Assembly (NCBI GenBank): GCA_025454835.1
Contig: JALONQ010000020.1
Span: forward strand, 1-48,221
Direction of reading: 5' to 3'
Length of the DNA stretch: 48,221 bases
DNA from: Bacteroidota bacterium
Lineage (GTDB): Bacteria > Bacteroidota > Ignavibacteria > UBA10030
Shown here in pieces: positions 33,234 to 43,063 of the stretch. The notes beneath the pieces are model-generated. The model did not search any database and was not told where the DNA came from. It saw nothing but the letters and a program-made list of their open reading frames with translations. Both the position numbers and the translations under genes were made by a program. Each line of letters starts with the position of its first letter. The first letter of the stretch is position 1.

Positions 33234-35237
33234 TCAGACGGCGGCCGATTCCCGGCGGCGGACGATGGACTTCAGGAGGATCTCAAGATCGAGGAGCACA
33301 GACTGATTCCGTGCATACGAGACCAGAAAATGCTGCACCTCTTCCGGAGACAGCGACCGGCCCCCTTGGAGCTGGATCAGGCCGGTCAGGCCCGGCTTCC
33401 CGACGGGGGTCAGACCCGCCCCGATCTCGGAGGGAGGGCCGACGAGGCTCATGCGGCCGGAAAGCACCTGCCAAAGTCCTGAAAGTCGGAGGATCGGCTT
33501 TCCGCCAGAGCGGATGAAATATACGAAAGGAAACAACGTAATCAACAAAACGCCCACGATCAGGTCGAAGAGACGCTTGGAGACGCGGTTTCGGGGGCGT
33601 TCGATGTGATAGCTCACTTCGACGAGCGGCACATCCTGCAGGGATTCCACGCTCGCCTTGCCGATCAGGACCTCGACGGTACTAGGCACGATGTGGAAGG
33701 CCACGGGGAGCCGCGCGTGTTGCGCGATCAGGGCCAGCAGATCGCTGTTGGACAGGACGCCGGGAGCGACCACGACATCGGTGAGACGATGATCGCGCAC
33801 CAGTCGGCGCAACGAATCGACCGGACCCAGGACGGGAAGGTCGATGATCGAACCGCCGTACGTGCCTCCCGGTTCGGCGATGAATCCGCACACGTCGAAT
33901 CCGTCCGTCATGCGCGTGCGAAGCTTGGCCGCCACCGAGCGACCCGAGGGTCCGGTCCCGATCACCGCCGTTCGCCGCCCGAAGATCGTCGCGCGTCCCG
34001 TCGAACGTGACCGGCCCGCCATCCGCCACCATAATCGCCAGCCTGGGATGGCCGCCGCCGTGATCGCGCCCGAGATGACCACCATCATGCGGCTGAACGC
34101 ATATTCTTTGAAGAACGCCGTGAGCGCAGCGATGAGCAGGTAGGCGACGAAGACGGCGCTCAGCGAACGAGAGACAGACAGGGAGCGGACGGTATAGACA
34201 CCGACGCCGGCGATGGCGCCGAGAACGAGAAGGATGGGCACGACGAAGACGGTCGGATAGGCGTAAGACGGGTAGAGGAACATATCGCCTCGCCAGAGCC
34301 ACTCCGCCGCGAGAAAGCTGACGAACACGATGAGACCGTCGATGGCCGCCATCCAGAAGCGCGCGATCGCCGCCCGGAACCATGCCCCCATCGCCGCCGC
34401 TTGAATGCTCAGGCGCAGCGTCGCCAGGAGCGCACGCCGATGGCCGTAGTGCTTCTCGACGAAGAGCTCCATCGCACGATAGAACGTCCCGAGCTCGTCG
34501 ATCGAGCTGCGGCGCGTGCTCTCGCCCTTGAAATGGATGATCGAGGTCGCATGCACATAGCGCACCTTCCATCCGGCCTGGCCGATTCGATAGCACCAGT
34601 CGAGATCCTCTCCGTACATGAAGAACCGCTCGTCCAACCCGCCCACCGACTCGATGACCTCACGACGCACGAACATGAACGAGCCGCTCACGGCGTCGAC
34701 GTCGTACGTGGCATCGGGGTCGAGATACGTCAGATTGTACCGGCCGAAGCGGCGACTCTTCGGGAAGAGGCGGCTGAGGCCGAGGAGTCGCGAGGCCGCC
34801 ACCCAGGGAGTCGGGAAGCTGCGACGCGCCGCCAACTGAAAGGTGCCGTCGGGATTGAGGATCTTACAGCCGGCAAGACCGACGTCGGGATGCTCATCCA
34901 GATGCGCGCGCATGACCCGCACCGTGTCTTCCTGCACGACGGTGTCGGGATTCACCAGGAGCAGATACCGGCCGCGCGCTTCGCGCATGGCCAGGTTGTT
35001 GGCGCGGGCGAATCCGAGATTCTCCGGAGAAGCGATGAGGCGGATGCGCGGGAACGACTGTCGCAGCATGGCCACGCTGCCGTCGGACGAGGCGTTGTCG
35101 ACGACGATGACCTCCGACCGGATACCCTTCAGCGCCGGACGCAGAGATTCCAGCGCGTTCGCGAGATACTCACGGACGTTGTAGTTGACGATGATGACGG
35201 AGACGTCAACGCGCGGTCGTGCGGTGCGGCGGGCCAC
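33234..35237 (-). CDS. Fusion of family-2 glycosyltransferase with a degenerate WcaJ-type sugar-phosphate transferase
   Basis: A 667-residue protein. Residues about 10-270 are a GT2 rhamnosyltransferase-like domain: [23 protein letters not shown] as metal site, and the catalytic GEDLDW. Then come about five membrane helices (295-400), a Rossmann CoA-binding-like domain (about 415-540, [15 protein letters not shown]), and a short C-terminal remnant of a polyprenyl glycosylphosphotransferase. The remnant begins [15 protein letters not shown] near 550, jumps to [14 protein letters not shown] and ends [18 protein letters not shown]. The KFRSM and DE-PQ catalytic segment between them is missing, so this half is probably inactive. 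The start is GTG 35237, overlapping the preceding gene by 32 bases; the overlap is needed to include the first GT2 strand. Confidence 0.85.
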   Translation of the reverse strand: MARRTARPRVDVSVIIVNYNVREYLANALESLRPALKGIRSEVIVVDNASSDGSVAMLRQSFPRIRLIASPENLGFARANNLAMREARGRYLLLVNPDTVVQEDTVRVMRAHLDEHPDVGLAGCKILNPDGTFQLAARRSFPTPWVAASRLLGLSRLFPKSRRFGRYNLTYLDPDATYDVDAVSGSFMFVRREVIESVGGLDERFFMYGEDLDWCYRIGQAGWKVRYVHATSIIHFKGESTRRSSIDELGTFYRAMELFVEKHYGHRRALLATLRLSIQAAAMGAWFRAAIARFWMAAIDGLIVFVSFLAAEWLWRGDMFLYPSYAYPTVFVVPILLVLGAIAGVGVYTVRSLSVSRSLSAVFVAYLLIAALTAFFKEYAFSRMMVVISGAITAAAIPGWRLWWRMAGRSRSTGRATIFGRRTAVIGTGPSGRSVAAKLRTRMTDGFDVCGFIAEPGGTYGGSIIDLPVLGPVDSLRRLVRDHRLTDVVVAPGVLSNSDLLALIAQHARLPVAFHIVPSTVEVLIGKASVESLQDVPLVEVSYHIERPRNRVSKRLFDLIVGVLLITLFPFVYFIRSGGKPILRLSGLWQVLSGRMSLVGPPSEIGAGLTPVGKPGLTGLIQLQGGRSLSPEEVQHFLVSYARNQSVLLDLEILLKSIVRRRESAAV

Positions 35238-36069
35238 TGAAGATGCTGCGGAATTTCAGTTTCCAGACCATGAAGGCCGCCTCGTGGACGATGGCCTTCG
35301 ACATCTTCGACACGCCCACGCGGCGGTCGACGAACACGATGGGCACCTCACCCACCTTGAAGCCCAACTTCCACGCCCAGAAATTCGTCTCGATCTGAAA
35401 GCTGTAGCCGTTCGAACGGATGGCATCCAGGTCCAGGGTCTCCAGGACCTTGCGCCGGTAGCACTTGAAGCCGCTCGTGGCATCCCTCACCGGCATGCCG
35501 GTGACGATGCGCGTGTACACGTTGGCGTAGTAGCTCAACAACAGGCGTTTCATCGGCCAGTTGACGACGTTCACGCCCGATTTGTAGCGCGACCCGATGA
35601 CGAGGTCGTAGTCCTTGCTGGCCGCGCTGTAGAGGTCGTTGAGCGCCTTCGGATTGTGCGAGAAATCCGCGTCCATCTCGAACACGTGGTCGAACCCTTT
35701 CTGGATGGCGTACTTGAATCCGGCGACGTACGCCGTTCCAAGGCCCATCTTTCGCGGGCGTTCGAGCAGATGGACCCGATCGTTGCTCCCCTGCATCTTC
35801 TTGACGATCTCCGCCGTGCCGTCGGGCGAGTTGTCGTCGACGATGAGCACGTGGAACGCCTTGTTCTGCTGGAAGATCCTCGGCAGCAAACGGGGCAGGT
35901 TCTCCGCCTCGTTGAACGTGGGGATGACAACGAGGGCCTTGCCGGCGTATTCGCCGCGGCGTTCGGCCGGCCCCGAGCGATCGGGCCGTCGGCTTCTGCG
36001 AAAACCATGGTCCCGCCGCGGACCGCGGCGAGGCCGTCCCGATGAACTCTGTTGTGGTTGGTCCGTCAC
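35206..36069 (-). CDS. Dolichol-phosphate-mannose synthase-like glycosyltransferase
   Basis: A 287-residue family-2 enzyme of the DPM1/polyprenol-phosphate-sugar synthase type. The first 42 residues are basic and disordered (SSSGRPRRGPRRDHGFRRSRR). The catalytic domain then shows ALVVIPTFNEAENL, VDDNSPDGTAE, the metal-binding EMDADFSHNP and the GSRYKSG and RDATSGFKCY motifs. It has no C-terminal membrane helices, like soluble or peripheral DPM1. It would transfer a sugar from a nucleotide donor to polyprenyl phosphate at the inner membrane, making a lipid-linked donor. The GTG start at 36069 has AAGGTG five bases upstream. It overlaps the next gene by 32 bases. Confidence 0.9.
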   Translation of the reverse strand: MTDQPQQSSSGRPRRGPRRDHGFRRSRRPDRSGPAERRGEYAGKALVVIPTFNEAENLPRLLPRIFQQNKAFHVLIVDDNSPDGTAEIVKKMQGSNDRVHLLERPRKMGLGTAYVAGFKYAIQKGFDHVFEMDADFSHNPKALNDLYSAASKDYDLVIGSRYKSGVNVVNWPMKRLLLSYYANVYTRIVTGMPVRDATSGFKCYRRKVLETLDLDAIRSNGYSFQIETNFWAWKLGFKVGEVPIVFVDRRVGVSKMSKAIVHEAAFMVWKLKFRSIFSGPPHRTTAR

Positions 36070-36120
36070 ACTATCACCTTGAACGATGTTAAGGAGTCGT
36101 TTGTGCTTTGTGGTCTGGCC

Positions 36121-37218
36121 TCAACGCGCCGTGGTCAGGATCTGCAGGATGTGGTCTGCGGAGTGACCGTCTCCGTATGGATTGGGGGCAAAGTTCCATG
36201 GTCGGGGCGAACGCCAAGCCGAGTCGATGGCTTCGACGATCTTTCGACGATCGGTCCCGACCAACTCCGACATTCCAAGCTCGACGCTCTCCATTCGCTC
36301 GGTGACGCTGCGAAGCACGATGCAGTACTTGGCGAATGACGGCGCTTCCTCCTGGATGCCTCCTGAATCCGTGACCACGAAGGCTGCATGGCTCAGCAGG
36401 GTCAACAAGTCAAGGTACGAGACCGGCTCCAGAAGGAGCACGTTGGAGACCCCCCCCAGGATCGCCGTGACGGGTCCCCGCACGTTCGGATTCAAGTGGA
36501 CCGGATAGACGAACTGCAGTTCGGGATACCGCTCTGCCGAATCTCGGATCGCGCCGCAGAGCGACTCAAACCCTCCACCAAAACTCTCTCGTCGGTGGGC
36601 GGTGACGAGCACGAACGGCGCGTGGATCCGCTCATCGACCCGTCCCGGGTCTGCCAGGTCTTCGCGGTCAGAGAGAAGGCGCAACGCATCGACGACCGTA
36701 TTTCCGGTGACGAAGATCGATGACGCCGTGACCCCTTCGAGTCGAAGCTGTTCTGCCGCTTTGATCGTTGGCGCCAGATGTACGCTCGCGCATGTCGAGA
36801 TGGCCCGCCGGTTCCATTCTTCCGGGAAGGGTGCCGTCAGATCGTGGGTGCGGAGCCCGGCTTCAACGTGAACAACAGGGATGCCCGACTGGAAGCTGCA
36901 CATAGCCGCCGCCGCCGCGGTCGTCGTGTCTCCCTGCACCACAACGGCGTCGGGCGCCACCGACGACAGCACCGCTGGAAACCGCGCGAAGACGCGCTCC
37001 ATGATCTGTGGGAGTGTCTGCTGCGGCGTCATGATGGCGAGGTCGTGGTCTGCCGACAAACCGAACATACCCAGCGCCTGATCCGCCATGTGCCGGTGCT
37101 GTCCGGTCAGGCAAAGGATCGGCGTCACGCCAAACGCCGGCGCCCGCAGGATCACGGGAGCAAGCTTGATGATCTCGGGCCGCGTCCCCGCGACGAACAG
37201 GAGTCGTTTGGCGTTCAA
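36121..37218 (-). CDS. wecB: UDP-N-acetylglucosamine 2-epimerase (non-hydrolysing)
   Basis: A 365-residue cytoplasmic enzyme of normal length. It interconverts UDP-GlcNAc and UDP-ManNAc. Recognisable segments are FVAGTRPEIIKLAPVI at the N-terminus, VVQGDTTT, HVEAGLRTHD, GNTVVDAL, LVTAHRRESFG and TDSGGIQEEAPSF, which together form the UDP and sugar sites. It is coupled to the fused initiating transferase by an ATGA overlap at 37215-37218, implying that ManNAc or a ManNAc-derived sugar is built into the polysaccharide. UDP-ManNAc dehydrogenase (WecC-type) is not in this window. The symbol is by family similarity only. Confidence 0.93.
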   Translation of the reverse strand: MNAKRLLFVAGTRPEIIKLAPVILRAPAFGVTPILCLTGQHRHMADQALGMFGLSADHDLAIMTPQQTLPQIMERVFARFPAVLSSVAPDAVVVQGDTTTAAAAAMCSFQSGIPVVHVEAGLRTHDLTAPFPEEWNRRAISTCASVHLAPTIKAAEQLRLEGVTASSIFVTGNTVVDALRLLSDREDLADPGRVDERIHAPFVLVTAHRRESFGGGFESLCGAIRDSAERYPELQFVYPVHLNPNVRGPVTAILGGVSNVLLLEPVSYLDLLTLLSHAAFVVTDSGGIQEEAPSFAKYCIVLRSVTERMESVELGMSELVGTDRRKIVEAIDSAWRSPRPWNFAPNPYGDGHSADHILQILTTAR

Positions 37219-39698
37219 TGCGTCCCCCGGCCGGAGAGTGCGACGAAGAAGGTCCGGAGCATGATCTTGAGGTCGAGCGTCAGGGACATGTTCTCGAGAT
37301 AGTAGAGGTCGTACGTGATCTTCTTGCGTACATCGTCGAGCGACGTGTCGTACCGGTGCTTGACCTGCGCCCAGCCGGTGATCCCCGGCCGCACGAGCAG
37401 CCGCCTTCGGTAAAACACCACTTCGCGCTCAAGTTGATCGACAAAATAGGGCCGCTCGGGCCGCGGGCCGACGAGGCTCATCTCCCCCTTCAGGACATTG
37501 ATGAACTGCGGCACTTCGTCGATGCGATAACGTCGAATGAATCGGCCAAGCCGGGTGACCCGTTTGTCGTCCGGTGTCGCCCAGACCGGTCCGGTCTCTT
37601 TTTCGGCGTCGGTCACCATGGACCGAAACTTGTACAGCCTGAAGGCACGGCCTTTCTTTCCGACGCGTTCCTGTCGAAAGAGGATGGGACCGCGAGAATC
37701 CAGCTTGATCAGCAGTCCGACCACGGCCCAGACCGGGAGCAACGGCACGAGCACCACAACAGACACCGCTACATCGATGAGCCGCTTCACCCCCCACTGC
37801 CAACGGACCATATTCAGCGGGAAGAGCCGCATCAGGGGATGGCCGACGATCTCTTCCGTCCGAAATCCGCTGAGCACTTCGGCGTCCGTGGCCGCCACTT
37901 TGACGGCGGGGACGATCCCATCGCAGCGCGTGACAACATCGAGGATCTCCTCGCGCGACTCCAGACCGGCCACGATCAGGATCTCCTCGACGTTCATCCG
38001 ACGGACGAGCTCCGGGATGTCGAGATACGACCCGAGCACGGGGTATCCCTCGAACGTGCCGGACCGGGGCGAGCGTTCGACGAAACCGACAACCCCGTAC
38101 TGCAATCCCGGACGCAACCGGATCTCTTCCAGCAGATCTCGGGCGCTCGGGAGCGTTCCGGCGATGAGCGTGTTGCGACGCCGGAATCCGAGGATCTGCA
38201 GATGCCGCTCGAAAGAGACGATGGCCATGCGCATCAATGAAACGGTCGAAGCGATCGTGGCGCCATACACAAGTGCCGTCACTCGGCCGCCGAACGTCGG
38301 CGTGTCGGGGTCGAACGTGAAGACGAACAGCACCGCCGTCCCCACGATAGACGCCTTGAGGATCGAAAATACATAGTCGACGCGTGACACGTCCCACGGA
38401 ATGTCATAGAGTCCCGCCAGCCAGAACAGCGCCAGCCAGCCGACGACGAGGATGAGCATTCCCGGACTGATGAGGTAGGTCTCCAGCGACACGAAACCAT
38501 CGGGAGGCAGCCACCCGGAGTGAAATCGGAACCAGTACGAGATCAAGAAGGCCGCCACAAGCGCGACCGTATCTCCTGTCAGCAGGAACGCCCGGTCGAT
38601 GATCCGGGCAATACTCAGCGGCTGGATCGGCGGCCGCGGATCGCCCGACCGGGCTGCCATCTCTTCCACATACCCCAGTCGGCGGACGCCGGCGTAGATC
38701 GCCCCGAATGATATCACAAGCAAAACAAGCCCATACATCGCGTCGAGACGAGCCGTGAACAATGCCATCGTCCCCAAGAGCGCGGCGGCGGTGTATGTCA
38801 TCACCACCGTCTGGCGGTGCGTCAGCCCCAGGTCCATCAATCGATGATGGATATGCTCTTTGTCCGGCTTGAGCGGATGCATCCCTTTGCGGATGCGCCG
38901 AAAGAAGGCGATGGAGGTATCGACGATCGGCACAGCCAGGACCATCACCGGCAAGACGAGCGACGACGACAAACCCGACGGTCCTCCGCTGCCGCTCATC
39001 AGCATCAGCGAGATCGTCGCCAGAAAGAAGCCGAGGAAGAGACTCCCGGTGTCTCCCATGAAGATGGTGGCGGGGTGGAAGTTGAAGACGAGAAAGCCAC
39101 CGCAGGCCCCCACGAGAGCGAGCGACAGAACGACCACCGCGTCATTTCCTGCATACATGCCGAGCACCGCGAACGTAGCGGCGGCCACGGCGCTCACTCC
39201 CGCCGCCAGACCGTCAAGTCCGTCGATCAGATTGACGGCATTCGTGATGCCGACCAACCACAGGAGCGTGACCGGCAGCGCCAGTATCCCCAACGGGATC
39301 GGGTCCACGAACGGGACCCTGATCTGGTGGACCATCAGGCCGCCCGTGATGACAAAGCTCGCCGCCAGGATCTGGACCGACAGCTTGCCGAGCGATCCGA
39401 CTCCGCGCACATCGTCGTAGGCACCGAGCGCCACGATCAAGCCAAGCGAGAGCGCGATCCCGGTGGTCTCAGGCATGCCGGCGATGGCGCGCGAGCCGAA
39501 GGTCGCGTCGAGCACGACGGCCGCAGCCGTCCCCACAATGATGCCAACCCCCCCCATGCGCGGAATGAACCGGACGTTCACCTTCCGCTCGCCGGGATGG
39601 TCCCCGATGCCTCGGAGCGTGGCGACCCTTCGCACCACTGGCACGACCAGCGCTGAGACGGCGAACGCCACGACAATATGCAGAAGGTGGGAGATCAT
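37215..39698 (-). CDS. Fusion of WecA/MraY-type and WcaJ/WbaP-type initiating transferases
   Basis: An 827-residue inner-membrane protein with two complete initiating modules. Residues about 1-330 form a polyprenyl-phosphate N-acetylhexosamine-1-phosphate transferase with about 10 helices: GAYDDVRG (near 92), NAVNLIDGLDGLAAG (near 152), FMGDTGS (near 212) and KEHIHHRL (near 284). After more helices (about 370-490) comes a CoA-binding-like Rossmann domain, then from about 637 a polyprenyl glycosylphosphotransferase: KRLIDVAVSVVVLVPLLP, YKFRSM (near 690), RRYRIDEVPQFINVLKGEMS (near 720) and GITGWAQV. Both active sites look intact. Each module alone would load a sugar phosphate on undecaprenyl phosphate, so the protein might start two glycans or channel lipid carrier. 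Its stop overlaps wecB by ATGA. Confidence 0.9.
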   Translation of the reverse strand: MISHLLHIVVAFAVSALVVPVVRRVATLRGIGDHPGERKVNVRFIPRMGGVGIIVGTAAAVVLDATFGSRAIAGMPETTGIALSLGLIVALGAYDDVRGVGSLGKLSVQILAASFVITGGLMVHQIRVPFVDPIPLGILALPVTLLWLVGITNAVNLIDGLDGLAAGVSAVAAATFAVLGMYAGNDAVVVLSLALVGACGGFLVFNFHPATIFMGDTGSLFLGFFLATISLMLMSGSGGPSGLSSSLVLPVMVLAVPIVDTSIAFFRRIRKGMHPLKPDKEHIHHRLMDLGLTHRQTVVMTYTAAALLGTMALFTARLDAMYGLVLLVISFGAIYAGVRRLGYVEEMAARSGDPRPPIQPLSIARIIDRAFLLTGDTVALVAAFLISYWFRFHSGWLPPDGFVSLETYLISPGMLILVVGWLALFWLAGLYDIPWDVSRVDYVFSILKASIVGTAVLFVFTFDPDTPTFGGRVTALVYGATIASTVSLMRMAIVSFERHLQILGFRRRNTLIAGTLPSARDLLEEIRLRPGLQYGVVGFVERSPRSGTFEGYPVLGSYLDIPELVRRMNVEEILIVAGLESREEILDVVTRCDGIVPAVKVAATDAEVLSGFRTEEIVGHPLMRLFPLNMVRWQWGVKRLIDVAVSVVVLVPLLPVWAVVGLLIKLDSRGPILFRQERVGKKGRAFRLYKFRSMVTDAEKETGPVWATPDDKRVTRLGRFIRRYRIDEVPQFINVLKGEMSLVGPRPERPYFVDQLEREVVFYRRRLLVRPGITGWAQVKHRYDTSLDDVRKKITYDLYYLENMSLTLDLKIMLRTFFVALSGRGTH

Positions 39699-39710
39699 AG
39701 CATTGGCCGA

Positions 39711-40919
39711 TCAGGCCACTCGTGGGGCGCAGTTCAGGCAGCGGTCGACGTCGGCAGCGATCTGGTCATACACCGGATTCCATGAATAGCGCTCACGCAC
39801 CCTCCGCGCCGCTGACATGCCGAGGCGACGACGGAGTTCCGGGTCCGCCAGGCTCCTGGCGACCGCATCGGCGATGGCCTCCGGACCATCGGCCACGAGG
39901 AGATGGACTCCCGATTCGACCTCGAGCCCCTCCGCACCGAGCGTTGTGGTCACCACAGGCCTGGCCATCGCCATGCCTTCGAGGATCTTGTTCTGTACGC
40001 CCGCGCCGAAGATCATGGGCGCCAGAACGACCTTGGCCCGTCGCACGAATTCGAGCGGATCGGGGACCTCACCCGTCACGGTGACCTCTCCTTCCCGCGC
40101 CAGCGCACGGACATTCTCTCCTGGCTGGATCCCCACGATCGACAACGTCGGACGAAGACCACGTCGGTGCAAGATAGGGAGGACTTCTCTGACAAAGAAG
40201 ATGACGGCCGCCTGATTCGCCTGTGTTCCCATGTGGCCCACGAACACAAGATCGAGGTCTTGGACAACCGGCGTCTCCTGATCATCCCGCACGCCAACCG
40301 TTCCGTTTCCCAACACCTGCAATCGCTCCCCGCTCGCCCCCCGCTGAACGAGGTACTCGCGGTCGGCATCGGCGACGACGTAGGAGCGATCAAAACGGCG
40401 AGTCGTCTCCACCTCGTAGCGTTCGAGGCGAGGGATCTCGGTGCGATAGATCATCCTCCACGGCAACGAGAGCTGATGTTGAAGCGCGCGCCGATAGTTC
40501 ATCGAGATCGCATCGACGAGGTCCACCATCCTGGGTCTCGTCGTGGAGGCCAGGTAGTCGGTCATGCGCACATGGAAGGCAAAGGCCAGGTCACTCCGCT
40601 GGAGAGCTTCATCGACCCAGGCCTGCACGCTCGCGAAACGATAGTATCCCACTTGGATCGGCTCTCCGGGAGTCACGACCGCCCGCACGGCCTTGAGGCG
40701 AAATCGGAGCGGGTGGAATGGCAGGACGGTGACACGCGCGAATTGCTCGCGCAAGTGCGTCACGGCCGACGCATCCGGTGGACCCTCCGAAAGACTCAGA
40801 AGCTCGACGTCCCCCGCTCGCTGTAATCCACGCAACACATGATACACCCTCAACCGATCGCCACCGGCAAGAGGATACGGCACGCGCGACGCCAAGGCCA
40901 GGATGCGAGGCCGCGTCAT
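39711..40919 (-). CDS. GT4-type glycosyltransferase (first of two)
   Basis: A 402-residue GT-B-fold glycosyltransferase. The N-terminal half starts MTRPRILALASRVPYPLAGGDRLRV, the usual glycine-rich acceptor-side loop. The C-terminal half has VFVGHMGTQANQAAV and the donor-site motif FGAGVQNKILEGMAMARPVV, which corresponds to the E-x7-E signature of GT4 retaining enzymes. The ATG at 40919 overlaps the previous stop by ATGA; the longer frame to 40952 is unlikely. It lies 12 bases before the fused initiating transferase. It probably adds one sugar of the repeat unit on the cytoplasmic face; donor and linkage cannot be told. Confidence 0.87.
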   Translation of the reverse strand: MTRPRILALASRVPYPLAGGDRLRVYHVLRGLQRAGDVELLSLSEGPPDASAVTHLREQFARVTVLPFHPLRFRLKAVRAVVTPGEPIQVGYYRFASVQAWVDEALQRSDLAFAFHVRMTDYLASTTRPRMVDLVDAISMNYRRALQHQLSLPWRMIYRTEIPRLERYEVETTRRFDRSYVVADADREYLVQRGASGERLQVLGNGTVGVRDDQETPVVQDLDLVFVGHMGTQANQAAVIFFVREVLPILHRRGLRPTLSIVGIQPGENVRALAREGEVTVTGEVPDPLEFVRRAKVVLAPMIFGAGVQNKILEGMAMARPVVTTTLGAEGLEVESGVHLLVADGPEAIADAVARSLADPELRRRLGMSAARRVRERYSWNPVYDQIAADVDRCLNCAPRVA

Positions 40920-42091
40920 GAGGCGCCCACTGTCGATCTCGACCGACGACACAACGCATCGGCCTCAAGCACCTTCGACATGACCTCATCCGCGATCGCA
41001 CGCCACGAGTAGGACAGCGACCGGCGTCGTCTCAGGTCCGAGGCGCCATCCGATCGGTCAGCCAACGCGTCCGTCACGGCCTGAACGAACGATCCGGCGT
41101 CGCGCGTTACGGAGGCGACGTCGGCGAACTTGCGGACCTCCGGCAGGTCGGTCGAGACGACCGGAAGTCCGAGCGCGAGATACTCGAGCAATTTGAGGGG
41201 ATTGGAGGCCACGGTAAGCTCGTTCACCTCGAACGGGATGAGGCCGACGTCGAACCATTGTCCCCATGACGGCAGTTCAGCGTATGGCACCTCGCCGAGC
41301 AGATGGATATTCGGCTCCGCTCCCAGGCGCTCGGTCGTGGTGGAAACGCGCCCCAGAACGATCACAGATGCCGATGGGTGCCGCCGGGCGGTACTGACAA
41401 GCAGGCCTTGATCGATCCAGGGGGCCACAATGCCGAAGAAGCCGATCCAGGGTCGGGGCAACGCTCGGAGAGCAAGCGGCGGCTCGCCGCCCCGACGTTG
41501 AAAATGGTCCGTATCGACGCCCTGGGGCAAGAAGTACGAGCGGCCGGAAACGGGAACGCGCGTCTGGCGGAGAATGTCGGAGACGGAGAACACCGTTTCC
41601 GATCGCTCGACGAGAAGGCGTTCCGTCGTCGCGAGGCAGTCGAAGGCCCCTTTGAATTTCGTGAAATCGTCAAGACAGACATAATGAAAGGATGACTCTC
41701 CGAGCAACCCGGCCAGTTCCCCCACCAACGGCGAAGCGCTGATCACGATCGGTTCGACGAATCGTTGGCGTTCGGCTTCAGCTCGAACGGCGCGGACGAT
41801 CGATGCCATGTTCAGCCGACGCAGGCGGTCGACATCGTGAAAAGGCAGAACGAACGGATGGACCTGGATCACGGGGGAGCTTGGCTCGGCCGCGGGTTGG
41901 CGGAACCATCGCGACGCCTTTTCGGCGACCCGGGCGACATCCCGAAGGTGGAACTCCGGTTTCCGCAATCCAAGCGAACCGATCCATATGATCCGGTGTC
42001 GTTCGGCCAGGACGCGTCCCAGATACTGGATGGTGGACGGATAACGTCCCCAATCGTCGGCGAACACGATGAGATCGCGGCCGGTGCTCAT
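40916..42091 (-). CDS. GT4-like glycosyltransferase (second of two)
   Basis: A 391-residue GT-B-fold enzyme of the TuaH/GT1-like type. It opens MSTGRDLIVFADDWGRYPST, has FPQGVD-like YFLPQGVDTDHF at the inter-domain junction, then RPWIGFFGIVAPWIDQGLL, and the donor-site region LTVASNPLKLLEYLALGLPVVST containing the second Glu of the usual signature. ATGA overlaps link it to the genes on both sides (42088-42091 and 40916-40919). The ORF extends upstream to 42766 only by chance; the true start is fixed by the overlap. Substrate unknown. Confidence 0.87.
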   Translation of the reverse strand: MSTGRDLIVFADDWGRYPSTIQYLGRVLAERHRIIWIGSLGLRKPEFHLRDVARVAEKASRWFRQPAAEPSSPVIQVHPFVLPFHDVDRLRRLNMASIVRAVRAEAERQRFVEPIVISASPLVGELAGLLGESSFHYVCLDDFTKFKGAFDCLATTERLLVERSETVFSVSDILRQTRVPVSGRSYFLPQGVDTDHFQRRGGEPPLALRALPRPWIGFFGIVAPWIDQGLLVSTARRHPSASVIVLGRVSTTTERLGAEPNIHLLGEVPYAELPSWGQWFDVGLIPFEVNELTVASNPLKLLEYLALGLPVVSTDLPEVRKFADVASVTRDAGSFVQAVTDALADRSDGASDLRRRRSLSYSWRAIADEVMSKVLEADALCRRSRSTVGAS

Positions 42092-43062
42092 ACGATCTGC
42101 GGAATGACAGGGTGGCGCCTTGTGGCCCTCCCTCGGACGTAACCCACGAGGTACGAAATGTCCGAGACAGGCCGCAGCAAACCCATCAGAGGCAGCAAGG
42201 CCACATTCCGCGGACGCAGGACGCTCCTCCAACGTCGCCGAGCAGCATAGCTTCCCATCACGAATGGCATGGCCACCGACCATCCCCAGTGGATGAACAC
42301 GCCAGCGGCCACCAGCAGACAGGCCAGTGTGAGGCTCGCGAACGTCCCGAGAACATTCCGAGCGAGGATGCGGTTGAATCCATCTCCGAATCCATATCGA
42401 AACACCAATCGGGCGAACCTTCGGGCCGTCGGCGGGAGCTCCCAATTGACCAGCGCATCGCGAACGAGCAAGATCCGATGACCTTTCGAACGGAGATGCA
42501 TGATGAACATCGTGTCCTCGCTCGAAAGCGAGTTCTCCGGATATCCGCCGACCTCGGCCCACGCCGACCGCCGAAACGCCACCGACCGAGAAGATGGAAT
42601 GAAATGATCCTCGACGAGCTCTTCCGGCGTGACGATCCAGAACAGTGACAATGCCCGCTGTGTGGTGTTCGTTCCGCCGGGCAGATACCAACCACCCGCC
42701 ACTGTCACCGATGGGTCCTCGAACGGCCTGGTGATCGCGTCCAGCCATGTCGGCTCGACAGCGCAACCGGCATCGGCGCAGGCGATCAGGTCGTTCGATG
42801 CGGCGCGGATCGCGACATTGCGACCGCGGCCGATCGGACCCGGAGTCGCAGCTCGCGAACAGCTCGGATCCACGATGAGTTTGATCCGGCCCCCGCCCGG
42901 GCGCTGTTGCCAGAGGCGGATCCGCTCGATCGTCCCGTCCTGTGATCCGCCATCGACGATCACCAATTCGTCCGGCAATCGCGTTTGCCGTAGCACGGAT
43001 CCGAGGAACCGATCGATGGTCGATCCCTCGTTCAAGACGGTCGTGATGAGCGTGATCGACAT
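42088..43062 (-). CDS. Family-2 glycosyltransferase with C-terminal membrane helices
   Basis: A 324-residue GT2 enzyme. Residues 1-110 hold SITLITTVLNEGSTIDRFL, VDGGSQDGT and ACADAGC, where the metal-binding DxD is replaced by ADAGC. SSEDTMF carries the catalytic-base ED. Two or three helices follow near 230-290 (LTLACLLVAAGVFIHWGWSVAMPF), so the enzyme is membrane-attached. The ATG at 43062 comes one base after the preceding flippase stop. The neighbours make it one of the repeat-unit sugar transferases. Confidence 0.87.
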   Translation of the reverse strand: MSITLITTVLNEGSTIDRFLGSVLRQTRLPDELVIVDGGSQDGTIERIRLWQQRPGGGRIKLIVDPSCSRAATPGPIGRGRNVAIRAASNDLIACADAGCAVEPTWLDAITRPFEDPSVTVAGGWYLPGGTNTTQRALSLFWIVTPEELVEDHFIPSSRSVAFRRSAWAEVGGYPENSLSSEDTMFIMHLRSKGHRILLVRDALVNWELPPTARRFARLVFRYGFGDGFNRILARNVLGTFASLTLACLLVAAGVFIHWGWSVAMPFVMGSYAARRRWRSVLRPRNVALLPLMGLLRPVSDISYLVGYVRGRATRRHPVIPQIV

Positions 43063-43063
43063 G

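Noticed and set aside
40952-42766. Long N-terminal extensions of the two GT4-type genes and of the 44344 flippase
   Set aside because: They overlap the preceding genes in another frame and have no domain content; the ATGA overlaps fix the starts.
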